A DNA stretch of 64,000 bases, from contig NZ_CANKZC010000001.1 of assembly GCF_947488565.1 (NCBI RefSeq), positions 744,001 to 808,000 on the forward strand, written 5' to 3'. A program made the position numbers and the translations under genes. Shown here piece after piece: positions 29,218 through 37,584 of this stretch (positions within the stretch are counted from its first letter, which is position 1; the number at the start of each line of letters is the position of its first letter). Source of the stretch: an uncultured Psychrobacter sp. GTDB taxonomy: Bacteria > Pseudomonadota > Gammaproteobacteria > Pseudomonadales > Moraxellaceae. Under the pieces are notes generated by a model. It did not search any database. It saw nothing but the letters and a program-made list of their open reading frames with translations, and was not told the origin of the DNA.

Positions 29218-30957
29218 TTATCTATTTAGATATTTTCTGTACTTTTTAGAATCTTTTTTATCAATAAAGCTTAGGATTTCTTCTCTACGTTCTAATACTT
29301 CTTGTTCAAACAAGTGTAGTGTAATCTGTAGTTCATTATACTTTTCTGAAGTGAAAAGTGACTGAATTGATTTTCTGCCTTCTGAACTAACTTTAGTGGT
29401 TTTAAGCATACCAGCACCAAATTCAGATGATGCGTTGAGTACTGTAGGAAGTAATTTCACAATTAAGATATCGAAATAGTTGAAAGGATATTCATAATAG
29501 ATTTCAAAGTAGAATTCAATATGAGTACCATATTCCTCATTCGAATTGTAGAAAAAATAATTTATAAGTTTATTTTGACTTTCATCAAAATTAAAGTATT
29601 TGATATATACATCAAATACTGGTAATGCTAAATACTTATAGAAGTAGTAAGTATCCATACTTTCAAGAAATTTTAATATATTGTGCTTACCATTTACAAA
29701 CTCATAACTGCAGTCTTTATAGAATTCAATTTTCATTTCAGGTTGATTGTGTATAAATGAAGCGTAGTAAAACTCTTGAATACTTTTATGTATAAAGGTG
29801 TAATCGAAACCATCTTTCAAAATTAAACAAACGTTTTTAGATAAGTCATATAAAACCATTCTAGGGTTATCACGAATATTTTGATTTTCAAGACACTCTT
29901 TTAATACTTCAATCGCTTTACCATCATCAAACACCAGAATATCCATACTAAAGGTAATAAAGCAAAACTCTTCGAATACTTCTTGAAGCTGAACTTCATT
30001 CAAACCACTATTAGACTCACGTTTGAAACCAGGCTTTGTTTTATCATGACGCGATATTAGAATTGTGAATAAATTTTTATAAAATTCGTGTTGATTAGTC
30101 GGTATTTCCAGACTACCCCTATAATTCATTACGAAAAGAGTAACCATCAAGGGAGTCTTAAGTAAGTCTTGAATCTCTGTATTGCTGTCTTTAATAGCTT
30201 GTTTGAGTAGCTTATTACTCTCACTCTCTTCGACCAATTTATCAATTAATAGACTTTGCTCATAAAAACGATACTCTGATAGCTTAAATACTTTCAAGTA
30301 ATTGGATCGCTGAATATCTGCATCCGGTCTTGAGCTAACAATAATTTGCATGTTTGGATAACGCTCACACCATTCTTCAATTTCATTAAGCAACTTTTTT
30401 ACTTTGTCATGAGGTACTTCGTCAAAGCCATCTAAAAACAGTACTAGCTCGCCTGTCTTAGCGACCCTATCAAAATCTGACTCTTCAAACTCAGTTATCC
30501 AGTTATTAATTTGCTTACTTAGCGCATTGATTAATGTATCGTTATCATCTAAGCGGCGCAGCTCATAAAATAACGGAATACGTTGTCCTTGTCTTGCTTC
30601 TTGAAAAGTTAAATAACGCATGAAAATAGATTTACCTTGTCCTACTGTCCCTTGAAGAACAATTGACTGTCGACTAATATCAGTGACAAAATCGATAGAT
30701 GTATTTATATCTTCAATTCTGGTAGGCACATAAAACCCCTGTAAGTCTATACTATCGTCACCTTTATAGATTGTCTTTACTTTGGTAACTCTAACGATTC
30801 TATCAGACAGATTACTAAGAGCTTGATCAAGTTTATGGTCATCATATTTATTTTTGCCCTTCTCAAATAGCCAGCCAAATACTTTTTTGGTAGGTTCTTT
30901 GAGCTCATCTGCTAACTTCATTCCAGCTATACCTGCCATCGCTCCAGTTAACAACAT
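29218..30957 (-). CDS. NACHT-domain NTPase, possible antiphage defence protein
   Basis: The 579-residue product is clearly a STAND-type NTPase. It has Walker A GTVGQGKS at residues 103-110, Walker B LVLFLDGFDEVP at 171-182 (the NACHT signature) and sensor IIVSSRPD at 205-212. The first 30 residues are hydrophobic and Gly/Ala-rich, then Lys-rich. The last 200 residues are rich in Tyr, Phe and Asn and give no recognised repeat. No effector enzyme domain is visible. The coding region is visibly AT-rich compared with uvrA and gor on either side, which suggests acquisition. Some bacterial NACHT proteins protect against phage; that role here is inference. It converges on uvrA. Confidence 0.9.
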   Translation of the reverse strand: MLLTGAMAGIAGMKLADELKEPTKKVFGWLFEKGKNKYDDHKLDQALSNLSDRIVRVTKVKTIYKGDDSIDLQGFYVPTRIEDINTSIDFVTDISRQSIVLQGTVGQGKSIFMRYLTFQEARQGQRIPLFYELRRLDDNDTLINALSKQINNWITEFEESDFDRVAKTGELVLFLDGFDEVPHDKVKKLLNEIEEWCERYPNMQIIVSSRPDADIQRSNYLKVFKLSEYRFYEQSLLIDKLVEESESNKLLKQAIKDSNTEIQDLLKTPLMVTLFVMNYRGSLEIPTNQHEFYKNLFTILISRHDKTKPGFKRESNSGLNEVQLQEVFEEFCFITFSMDILVFDDGKAIEVLKECLENQNIRDNPRMVLYDLSKNVCLILKDGFDYTFIHKSIQEFYYASFIHNQPEMKIEFYKDCSYEFVNGKHNILKFLESMDTYYFYKYLALPVFDVYIKYFNFDESQNKLINYFFYNSNEEYGTHIEFYFEIYYEYPFNYFDILIVKLLPTVLNASSEFGAGMLKTTKVSSEGRKSIQSLFTSEKYNELQITLHLFEQEVLERREEILSFIDKKDSKKYRKYLNR

Positions 30958-31075
30958 AAGATTAATCCTATTATGTTCATTTGCTTAAATATAGATATAA
31001 AAATTATAGCACGTATGGCAGCTGAAACTTACAATACTCATTGATTTATCAAGCAAATGTTAGCTATTTACAACA

Positions 31076-31357
31076 CTAAATAAACTCCCTCTCAACATTC
31101 ATCACCCGTGCATCTACCGTACGCTCTATTTTCTCCTCTATTTGACTGCATTGTGACTCAATCTCACGTTTGGACAGTCCAACGATTACAAACGTCCATT
31201 CGCTAGCATCATGCCGATCACGCTCATCGCTTTCGCATACCGCAACGCTTGGCGTATTACCGAAGCGCGCGTGCAAGCCGCCCATTCGTTGGCGTTTTTC
31301 TTTTAACGAGCTACAGCCAGGTAGCGCAAAAGTCAGCGTTAAGATAGCGATATGCAT
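31076..31357 (-). CDS. DUF503 family protein
   Basis: The 93-residue protein has the family hallmark SSLKEKRQRM near residues 15-24 after a short beta strand (MHIAILTLTFALPGC). It continues with a ferredoxin-like pattern (VAVCESDERDRH, then TFVIVGLSKREIE). DUF503 proteins (YlxP-like) are small cytoplasmic proteins, in Gram-positive bacteria often next to rbfA and infB, and thought to bind RNA. Here it is on its own between the NACHT gene and the ThrE pair. Its role is not known. Confidence 0.85.
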   Translation of the reverse strand: MHIAILTLTFALPGCSSLKEKRQRMGGLHARFGNTPSVAVCESDERDRHDASEWTFVIVGLSKREIESQCSQIEEKIERTVDARVMNVEREFI

Positions 31358-31488
31358 TTTATGCTCCTTACCAAAAAAGTTTATACTTTATAGTAGCATC
31401 AAATATAATGTCCGATAATGCCTGCGCGTCAGCATCTAGACCCTTTATAATAGCGTACCAATACCAACCAACATACGTATCTCGCCCA

Positions 31489-32289
31489 ATGACTTCTATC
31501 AGCTACATACAGCAGCAGCGCATCACTCGACTATGCGTGCGCTGCGGATTACTTCTTATGCAGTACGGCGCTGAGTCTGCTGTGGTGGTTGACTTGTCTA
31601 AACGTTTGGGATTTGCTTTGGGGATGAGCAGCGTCGAATGTTCGCTGAACTTTAATGCCATTACCCTGACAACCATCTGTAATGAGCGCTGTATCACCAC
31701 TACCAGAGACACCATCAATCAAAGCATTAATGTCAATTTGCTGGTGCAAATCCAGCAAATCGTTAATAAAACCGAAGCCGATAGAAATATTGACAAGCTA
31801 AAGTCTGAGCTGACTGACCGCACCACCCATGCCTTTGATGAGTTAGATAAAACGGTTTATCCAACATGGCTAGTAGGCATATTTGTTGGTGCATCTTGTG
31901 CCGCGTTTGCCAATCTTAATGGCGGTAGCTTATCGATTACCGCCGTGACCTTTATCGCGGGCATGGTAGCGATGTTTACGCGCATTTATTTAGCCAAGCA
32001 CCATTTTAATCCTTTTATTACCGTCATTGTGACGGCTTTTATCGCCTCTTTAATTGGCGCGACAACCTATTATTTTGATATTGGTAATAATGCCGATATT
32101 GCGGTTGCCTCTAGCGTGCTGTTATTGGTGCCAAGCTTTCCTTTGATTAATTCTTTCTCAGACATTCTAAAAGGCTATGTCAATATCGGCATTGGTCGTG
32201 CCGTGTTTACTTATATGCTGACCTTGTCCGCGTGCGTTGGCATTGTTATGGCGCTGGTTTTGCTGCAAATACAGCACTGGGGGTTTTGA
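31489..32289 (+). CDS. Threonine/serine exporter ThrE-type, N-terminal half (DUF1212)
   Basis: The 266-residue protein begins with a cytoplasmic region holding RLCVRCGLLLMQYGAESAVV, the DUF1212 signature. About five membrane helices follow, one with GGSLSITAVTFIAGMVAMF. In Corynebacterium ThrE the two halves are fused and export threonine and serine; here they are two genes with one base between. The frame is open from an ATG at 31408, but homologues start near the ATG at 31489 (MTSISYIQQQRITRL). Neither start has a good ribosome site. Confidence 0.88.
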   Translation: MTSISYIQQQRITRLCVRCGLLLMQYGAESAVVVDLSKRLGFALGMSSVECSLNFNAITLTTICNERCITTTRDTINQSINVNLLVQIQQIVNKTEADRNIDKLKSELTDRTTHAFDELDKTVYPTWLVGIFVGASCAAFANLNGGSLSITAVTFIAGMVAMFTRIYLAKHHFNPFITVIVTAFIASLIGATTYYFDIGNNADIAVASSVLLLVPSFPLINSFSDILKGYVNIGIGRAVFTYMLTLSACVGIVMALVLLQIQHWGF

Positions 32290-32290
32290 C

Positions 32291-32743
32291 ATGTGGTTCA
32301 TTGAAACCGTGGTGCTGTCATGTATTATTACCCTTGGTTGGACGCTGATGTTTAGCGTACCCAAACGCTACATTTTGCCGTGTTTGCTGATGACTGCGTT
32401 TGGCTTTGGGCTAAAAACAGCGCTTGTCTATCAGCACGTACATCTGGTGGTTGCCAGCTTTTTTGGGGCGATGCTTGCCAGCTTTTTGGGTGTTTATTTT
32501 TCTAAAAAATACACCCTACCACCCAAAGCGTTAATCTCACCAAGCGTCATCTGTATGATGCCAGGTATTGCCGCTTATAAGGCGATGGTCAGTATGGTAC
32601 AGATCGGTTATTTTGGCTTCTCAGACGAGTTATTTAGCCAAATGATGGTGTATTTGTTTGAGGCCCTGTTTGTGACCTCAGGATTGGTACTGGGCTTGTC
32701 TATTCCCGGACTGTTATTTTATAGACGGCGCGCCATTGTCTAA
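32291..32743 (+). CDS. Threonine/serine exporter ThrE-type, C-terminal half (DUF3815)
   Basis: The 150-residue membrane protein has four or five helices. It carries the family pattern FFGAMLASFLGVYFSKKYTL and PSVICMMPGIAAYKAMVSMV. It is the small partner of the upstream gene and likely forms the same exporter. The ATG at 32291 is one base after the stop of the first gene, so translation is coupled. A start at 32237 would overlap the first gene and add residues unlike the family. Confidence 0.88.
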   Translation: MWFIETVVLSCIITLGWTLMFSVPKRYILPCLLMTAFGFGLKTALVYQHVHLVVASFFGAMLASFLGVYFSKKYTLPPKALISPSVICMMPGIAAYKAMVSMVQIGYFGFSDELFSQMMVYLFEALFVTSGLVLGLSIPGLLFYRRRAIV

Positions 32744-33020
32744 ATAGATCTAAATGGTGTCTATTTTACTTAAAGACTTTTATAAATTGAGCCTTAGCTC
32801 TCAACTTGGGTAAAATGTTGGACTAAAACCCAGCCTACGCCAATAAAAATAAGAAAAATAAATAATTGAGATTGGATTATTAATGCTACTTGGCACGCCT
32901 TAAGCATGAAAAAACTTGTAAGATGTATTCTCATACCCATTACAGTAAAGTTCACAATAAAACTAAAAAACAATCGCGTTCATACTATTCATCACAAGCA
33001 TTGACTAAAGAGACTTAACC

Positions 33021-34376
33021 ATGACAAAACATTATGACTATATCGCCATTGGTGGCGGTAGCGGCGGCATTGCCTCAATCAACCGCGCGGCAAGCTATGG
33101 CAAAAAATGCGCTATTATTGAAGCGGAGCAGTTAGGCGGTACTTGCGTCAATTGGGGCTGTGTGCCCAAAAAGGTCATGTGGTACGGCGCGCAAGTGGCC
33201 GAAGCCATCGAAAAGTATGCGCCAGATTATGGCTTTGATGTCGAGTTAAAGGGTTTTGATTTTCAAAAGCTAGTCAATAGTCGCCAACAGTATATCCAAA
33301 ACATTCACCGCGCTTATGATAATAATTTAGCCAAAAATGGCGTGGAAGTCATAAAAGGCTTTGCCAAGTTTGTCGATACCAATACGGTCGAAGTCAATGG
33401 CGAGCATATCACGGCTGACCATATTTTGATCGCAACGGGCGGTCATCCTATTAAGCCAAATATTAAAGGCGCAGAATACGGTATTGATTCTGACGGTTTT
33501 TTTGCCTTAAATGCTTTGCCAAAACGGGTGGCCATCGTCGGGGCAGGATATATCGCCGTTGAAATCGCTGGCGTGCTCAACAGCCTGGGTGCTGAGGTGC
33601 ATCTGTACGTCCGTCAACACTCGCCGCTACGCTCATTTGACCATACCATCGTGGAGACATTGCTGATAGAGATGGAGCAGGATGGCATTCAATTGCACAC
33701 CGATACCACACTAACGGAAGTCCATAAAAAAGAAGATGGCTGTTTAGAGTTGTTTACCAAAGACGGCGCTCTTGATACCGTAGATTGTTTGATTTGGGCG
33801 ATTGGTCGCGCGCCTTCTACTGACGGTATTAACTTGGAAGTGACAGGTGTAGAGACGACTGATAACGGTAAAATCAAAGTCGATAAGTTCCAAAATACCA
33901 ACGTTGAGGGCATTTATGCGGTCGGCGATATTATTGAAAACAGCATTGATTTGACCCCTGTTGCTATCGCGGCGGGTCGTAGACTATCTGAGCGCTTGTT
34001 TAATGACAAAACCGATGAGCATTTGGTTTATGACTTGATACCGACGGTTATCTTTACCCATCCGCCTATTGGCACGATTGGCTTGTCTGAGATTGATGCG
34101 GTCAATCACTTTGGTAAAGACAACATTAAATGCTATACCTCAACATTTACTTCTATGTATAGCGCAGTGACGCAGCATCGTCAAAAGTGCGTGATGAAAC
34201 TGGTGTGCTTAGGCGAAGATGAAAAAGTCATCGGCTTGCACGGCATCGGCTTTGGTGTCGATGAGATGATTCAAGGCTTTGCGGTGGCGATCAAGATGGG
34301 CGCGACCAAGGCTGACTTTGACAATACGGTCGCTATTCATCCTACTGGTTCAGAAGAGTTTGTGACGATGCGTTAA
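33021..34376 (+). CDS. gor: Glutathione reductase (NADPH)
   Basis: A 451-residue FAD disulfide reductase that keeps glutathione reduced with NADPH. The FAD motif is [13 protein letters not shown] at residues 11-23. The redox-active pair is C42 and C47 in [13 protein letters not shown]; the Trp between them replaces the more usual Val. The NADPH motif is [13 protein letters not shown], with the basic [11 protein letters not shown] after it. The C-terminal [12 protein letters not shown] carries the catalytic His. Length matches E. coli Gor (450). A terminator follows at 34539. Confidence 0.95.
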   Translation: MTKHYDYIAIGGGSGGIASINRAASYGKKCAIIEAEQLGGTCVNWGCVPKKVMWYGAQVAEAIEKYAPDYGFDVELKGFDFQKLVNSRQQYIQNIHRAYDNNLAKNGVEVIKGFAKFVDTNTVEVNGEHITADHILIATGGHPIKPNIKGAEYGIDSDGFFALNALPKRVAIVGAGYIAVEIAGVLNSLGAEVHLYVRQHSPLRSFDHTIVETLLIEMEQDGIQLHTDTTLTEVHKKEDGCLELFTKDGALDTVDCLIWAIGRAPSTDGINLEVTGVETTDNGKIKVDKFQNTNVEGIYAVGDIIENSIDLTPVAIAAGRRLSERLFNDKTDEHLVYDLIPTVIFTHPPIGTIGLSEIDAVNHFGKDNIKCYTSTFTSMYSAVTQHRQKCVMKLVCLGEDEKVIGLHGIGFGVDEMIQGFAVAIKMGATKADFDNTVAIHPTGSEEFVTMR

Positions 34377-34414
34377 TTTGTTAGATATAATCAATCCACT
34401 ATAAAATAAATACA

Positions 34415-34490
34415 GTGTTACTGGGATAAATTTTGCGCAGCCTCTGTCAGCGTAGACACAGCAAGCAAGTAAAATTTATATCAGTGACAC
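34415..34490. repeat. 76-bp imperfect palindromic repeat, copy 1
   Basis: The ends pair as inverted repeats: GTGTTACTGGGATAAATTTT against the complement of AAAATTTATATCAGTGACAC (17 of 20 match). The centre CTGTCAGCGTAGACACAG forms a smaller hairpin. A second copy of identical length is at 37360-37435. It lies between gor and its terminator. No transposase is encoded, so it is MITE- or REP-like. Confidence 0.75.
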
Positions 34491-34538
34491 GTTATAATGT
34501 TTGGACTCTTTTTATTTAAGATTAACGATAGTAATAGC

Positions 34539-34570
34539 AAAAAGGCTGTTCTCTATAGAATAGCCTTTTT
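34539..34570 (+). terminator. Terminator after gor
   Basis: The stem AAAAAGGCTGTTCT / AGAATAGCCTTTTT encloses CTAT and ends in T residues. It lies about 160 bases after the gor stop, beyond repeat copy 1. Confidence 0.85.
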
Positions 34571-34630
34571 TATTGCCTATTTTTGATTTAGCGTAGCGTC
34601 AGATACAGACAGCACAATCATGATACTGCT

Positions 34631-34873
34631 ATGATGCGCTTAATAGAAGCCGTTTGTGAGATGACTGTGTGGCAAGTATACCTCTATATTTTACCAATTG
34701 GCCTTGGGATTATGACGTTAGCGGCAAGCTTACTGTGCTTGTTTGCATACCTCATGTCGGATGACAATGCCACGCGTCTGCCAGCTTTTAACTGGTTTAA
34801 GCGTTTAATTATTGTGGCATTTATTCTACTAAGCGTTGGGCTGTTTATGACCTTTGGGCATTTTTGGGGTTAG
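34631..34873 (+). CDS. Small two-helix membrane protein, unknown function
   Basis: The 80-residue product has two hydrophobic segments (YLYILPIGLGIMTLAASLLC and IVAFILLSVGLFMTFGHF) joined by a polar loop, a typical small inner-membrane protein. I recognise no family. The ATG at 34631 has no clear ribosome site; an ATG at 34661 preceded by GTGAG is an alternative that would still keep both helices. It lies between the gor terminator and a convergent acetyltransferase gene. Confidence 0.6.
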   Translation: MMRLIEAVCEMTVWQVYLYILPIGLGIMTLAASLLCLFAYLMSDDNATRLPAFNWFKRLIIVAFILLSVGLFMTFGHFWG

Positions 34874-34902
34874 CTCAAGTCTGATACAATTAAAGCCAAC
34901 CT

Positions 34903-35499
34903 TTATGAGCTAACGATTTTCTCTAATTCTAATAATGCTAAGTCTTGACGCTTCGGTTCGCCATTATTGCCGTCATCTGGGAACGGCATCTCGTTACCAT
35001 TCAACTGATAGCCGCGGCGCTGGTAGTAAGCCAATAGCTCGGGGCGATGGCTTAAAATAGACATGGTCAGACGACTTGGTTGATCATTACCTTGTAGATG
35101 CCGCTCTGCAAAAGTCTCAGCTGCTTCTAATATCACATTACCCACACCGCACCCTTGCAAGTCTGGATGTACCGCAAACATACCAATATAGGCTTTTTCA
35201 TTTGCGTCAGCATCGACTTTTATATCAACGGCAATACAACCCAACAGCTCGTCAGTTTCATCGCCATCCTGAGAGCCAGTCGTCGTTTTTGGATAAACGA
35301 ACAGATAATGTTTTGGATTATCGATGATGCTCGCCAGCTCAGACTGAGTAATACGAATGCCACCAACCAAGTCAGCTTCATTGGTCCAGCCTGCTGTTTC
35401 TCGATAACAGCGATTTAATAACTGCTCAAGTGCGCCAACATCATCCACTTTTGCTTGCCGTAAAAACACAGCGTCTTTGTTTAGAAGGTTATTATTCAT
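34903..35499 (-). CDS. GNAT family N-acetyltransferase
   Basis: The 198-residue protein has the GNAT fold. Early residues VDDVGALEQLLNRCYRET fit strand 1 and helix 1. The acetyl-CoA motif is MFAVHPDLQGCGVGNVILEA, matching the Q/R-x-x-G-x-G/A pyrophosphate loop. RRGYQLNGNEMPF near the end is the usual late Tyr segment. It transfers an acetyl group from acetyl-CoA to an unidentified amine. It lies just downstream of the Rieske/FAD reductase gene on the same strand, though a hairpin between them probably ends that transcript. Confidence 0.88.
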   Translation of the reverse strand: MNNNLLNKDAVFLRQAKVDDVGALEQLLNRCYRETAGWTNEADLVGGIRITQSELASIIDNPKHYLFVYPKTTTGSQDGDETDELLGCIAVDIKVDADANEKAYIGMFAVHPDLQGCGVGNVILEAAETFAERHLQGNDQPSRLTMSILSHRPELLAYYQRRGYQLNGNEMPFPDDGNNGEPKRQDLALLELEKIVSS

Positions 35500-35530
35500 C
35501 TTATAAGGTGTCCTTTCATTATTGCTATAT

Positions 35531-35563
35531 AAAAAAGCTGACTTGGATAACCAAGCCAGCTTT
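35531..35563 (-). terminator. Terminator after the Rieske/FAD reductase gene
   Basis: On the minus strand a stem of AAAGCTG-CTTGG and CCAAG-CAGCTTT, with one mismatch and a four-base loop, ends in a T run. It begins about 29 bases after the stop codon. Confidence 0.8.
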
Positions 35564-35591
35564 AATAGTAAACCTTATGTGCCTGTAAATG

Positions 35592-37265
35592 CTAGCGCGA
35601 TAATGCTTGGGCCTGCTCGATAATATCGAATCCAGTATTGATCTGCGCGCGCGTCGGCGCGTGACCACGACGCAGCAGCTCACTAAAAGCGACCAACTCT
35701 TTATCACGCCCTAAAGTACTTGCAGCACTTGCACGAGTATCTTCTCCCTCATCATCGAAGTAGTACTCGATATAATCGAGCGTGTCAGGCGAGCCAAGTA
35801 AGATATTATTATCTGGTGAGGCTGCATGTCCGCTGTAGCGTAGGCTCTTGCCATATTGCATCGTCCAGAAGAAAGGAATGCGCGCCTCTAACGAATTGAC
35901 ACTATCATCGTTTAATATCGCTGCCGCTGTGACCATACCATGCTGCAAAGCCACGCGCCAATGTTCGATACGCATACGTCCCATCTGACCGGATGCTTTT
36001 GCAATGTCGCCAAGCGCATAAACCCCATCGCGCAGCTGCAAATGACTGTCGACTTGCACGCCATCTGGATCATTCACCTCATTTAAAACTTCTGTACGCG
36101 GTGTCACGCCCGTACCCAGAATCACAATATCGGCATCGATATGCTCGCCATCGGCAAGCGTCACACCGCCTACTTGTGAAAAGGTTTTATCATGTTTAGG
36201 ATGCTCAGCCTTATTTCCAACTTGAGTGATTTTATTGACAGTGGCATTAAACACAAAGTTTATGCCGTTGTCTTTATGCAGCTTAATCAACGCATTGCTC
36301 ACAGTTTCTGATACGATATTGCCCATTACCCGATTGTCCTGTCCAATCACCGTAATCGAAGCGGGCGTACCTGCTTGTGCCAATGCAGAAGCGACCTCCA
36401 TACCGATAAAGCCTGTACCCACAATCACCACACGCTGGTCGTGACTGGCCGCTTTAATCAACTTGGCATCCTCCATGCTACGCAAGGTATAAACGCCATC
36501 CAAATCAGCTCCTGTGATAGGCGGTATGTTTGGCTCAGCACCTGTCGCTACCACTAAAAAATCCGCGGTCTGTCGCTCACTATTGCCGTTATCATTGGTG
36601 ATAACGACGGTAGACTCATTGGGCAGTACTTCGCTAACCGTTTGATTGAGGCGTAAATCGATATCGTTGTCACTGGCCCACTTTGCACCGCCTAGCAACA
36701 GCTTGTCTTCATCCATATTCCCTGCTAAAAAGGCTTTTGATAATAAAGGGCGATTATAAGGGGCTTTATCCTCTTTACTGATCAAGGTAATCTTGCCGCC
36801 ATAGCCCGTATGACGCAGCTGATTGGCCGTCATAAACCCTGCACCGCCACCACCAACGATAATAGTATGGGTATCGATCAGCTTGTCATTGTCCAAGTTT
36901 TGATTCATTTTCGCTGAGGTATCGACGCTCAAGCTCTCGCCCTCATCTGTCAGCTGATATTGAGTCAATCCGCGCATGGCAACTGGCTCTAATAGCGTCC
37001 CATCACGATTGTCAAAAGTTGCATGGTGCCAAGGACAGACGACTCGACTACCGCAGCGCAACCCTGTGCCCAAATCTGCGCCAGCATGCGGACATTTGCC
37101 ATCAAAGGCAAAAAACTCATCCTCATCGCGCGTGATTAAAATGATACTATCATCATCTTGTTTATATGATTTCATGCCACCATTTGGAATATCAGATTTA
37201 TTGATGGTCACGATATTCTCGGTATGAATGTTATTATCGGCTAGGTTGTTATTCATCTGGCTCAT
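35592..37265 (-). CDS. AIF-like FAD-dependent reductase with N-terminal Rieske domain
   Basis: The 557-residue protein fuses two parts. Residues 20-110 are a Rieske [2Fe-2S] domain with ligands C58, H60, C77 and H80 (CPHAGADL and CPWHHATFD). The rest is a ferredoxin-reductase-like flavoprotein, with FAD motif VGGGGAGFMTANQL, NAD(P) motif VGTGFIGMEVASALAQAG and GVYALGDIA. This arrangement is that of the AIFL/AIFM3-type proteins and bacterial Rieske-FAD reductases. It is probably a cytosolic NAD(P)H oxidoreductase with an unknown electron acceptor. The ribosome site is GGATGA. No oxygenase partner is adjacent. Confidence 0.9.
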   Translation of the reverse strand: MSQMNNNLADNNIHTENIVTINKSDIPNGGMKSYKQDDDSIILITRDEDEFFAFDGKCPHAGADLGTGLRCGSRVVCPWHHATFDNRDGTLLEPVAMRGLTQYQLTDEGESLSVDTSAKMNQNLDNDKLIDTHTIIVGGGGAGFMTANQLRHTGYGGKITLISKEDKAPYNRPLLSKAFLAGNMDEDKLLLGGAKWASDNDIDLRLNQTVSEVLPNESTVVITNDNGNSERQTADFLVVATGAEPNIPPITGADLDGVYTLRSMEDAKLIKAASHDQRVVIVGTGFIGMEVASALAQAGTPASITVIGQDNRVMGNIVSETVSNALIKLHKDNGINFVFNATVNKITQVGNKAEHPKHDKTFSQVGGVTLADGEHIDADIVILGTGVTPRTEVLNEVNDPDGVQVDSHLQLRDGVYALGDIAKASGQMGRMRIEHWRVALQHGMVTAAAILNDDSVNSLEARIPFFWTMQYGKSLRYSGHAASPDNNILLGSPDTLDYIEYYFDDEGEDTRASAASTLGRDKELVAFSELLRRGHAPTRAQINTGFDIIEQAQALSR

Positions 37266-37584
37266 AGGTCATCCTTAACAGTTATAATTATGTTCTGTAT
37301 AAAACGTACCGTAATAGTCGATATACTTTAAAAAAGACAAGGTTACTGCGAACTACCAAGCGTGACTGAGACAATTTTTACAAAGTTTCTGTCAGCGTAG
37401 GCACAGAAAGTGAGGAAAATTTGTACCAGTAACGCACTATAATGTCCTGTATCCATTTTAGTTTGTATCGACTATACATTTAAAAAACAGCTCTATTGAT
37501 AGTAACAAGCCCACTTAACGTACGCTGTTTATTTGTACGTTCGCTGCGTTGCGAAACGTAACTGGTGAATATTTACTAGCTCTA
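37266..37584. other. Divergent intergenic region carrying a repeat copy
   Basis: The gap between the reductase and truD contains the second 76-bp palindromic repeat (37360-37435). It also has a hairpin-like stretch around 37535-37560 (TACGTTCGC paired with GCGAAACGTA). No gene is visible. The truD promoter must be here. Confidence 0.5.
37360..37435. repeat. 76-bp imperfect palindromic repeat, copy 2
   Basis: It matches copy 1 in length, in the core TCTGTCAGCGTAGGCACAG and in the end sequences (GCGTGACTGAGACAATTTT and AAAATTTGTACCAGTAACGC). Both copies are followed by TATAATG. In this copy the central hairpin extends to TTTCTGT / ACAGAAA. Confidence 0.75.

Noticed and set aside
37535..37560. 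Hairpin TACGTTCGC / GCGAAACGTA before truD as a terminator or regulator
   Set aside because: No T run follows and it overlaps the upstream extension of the truD frame; too weak to call.
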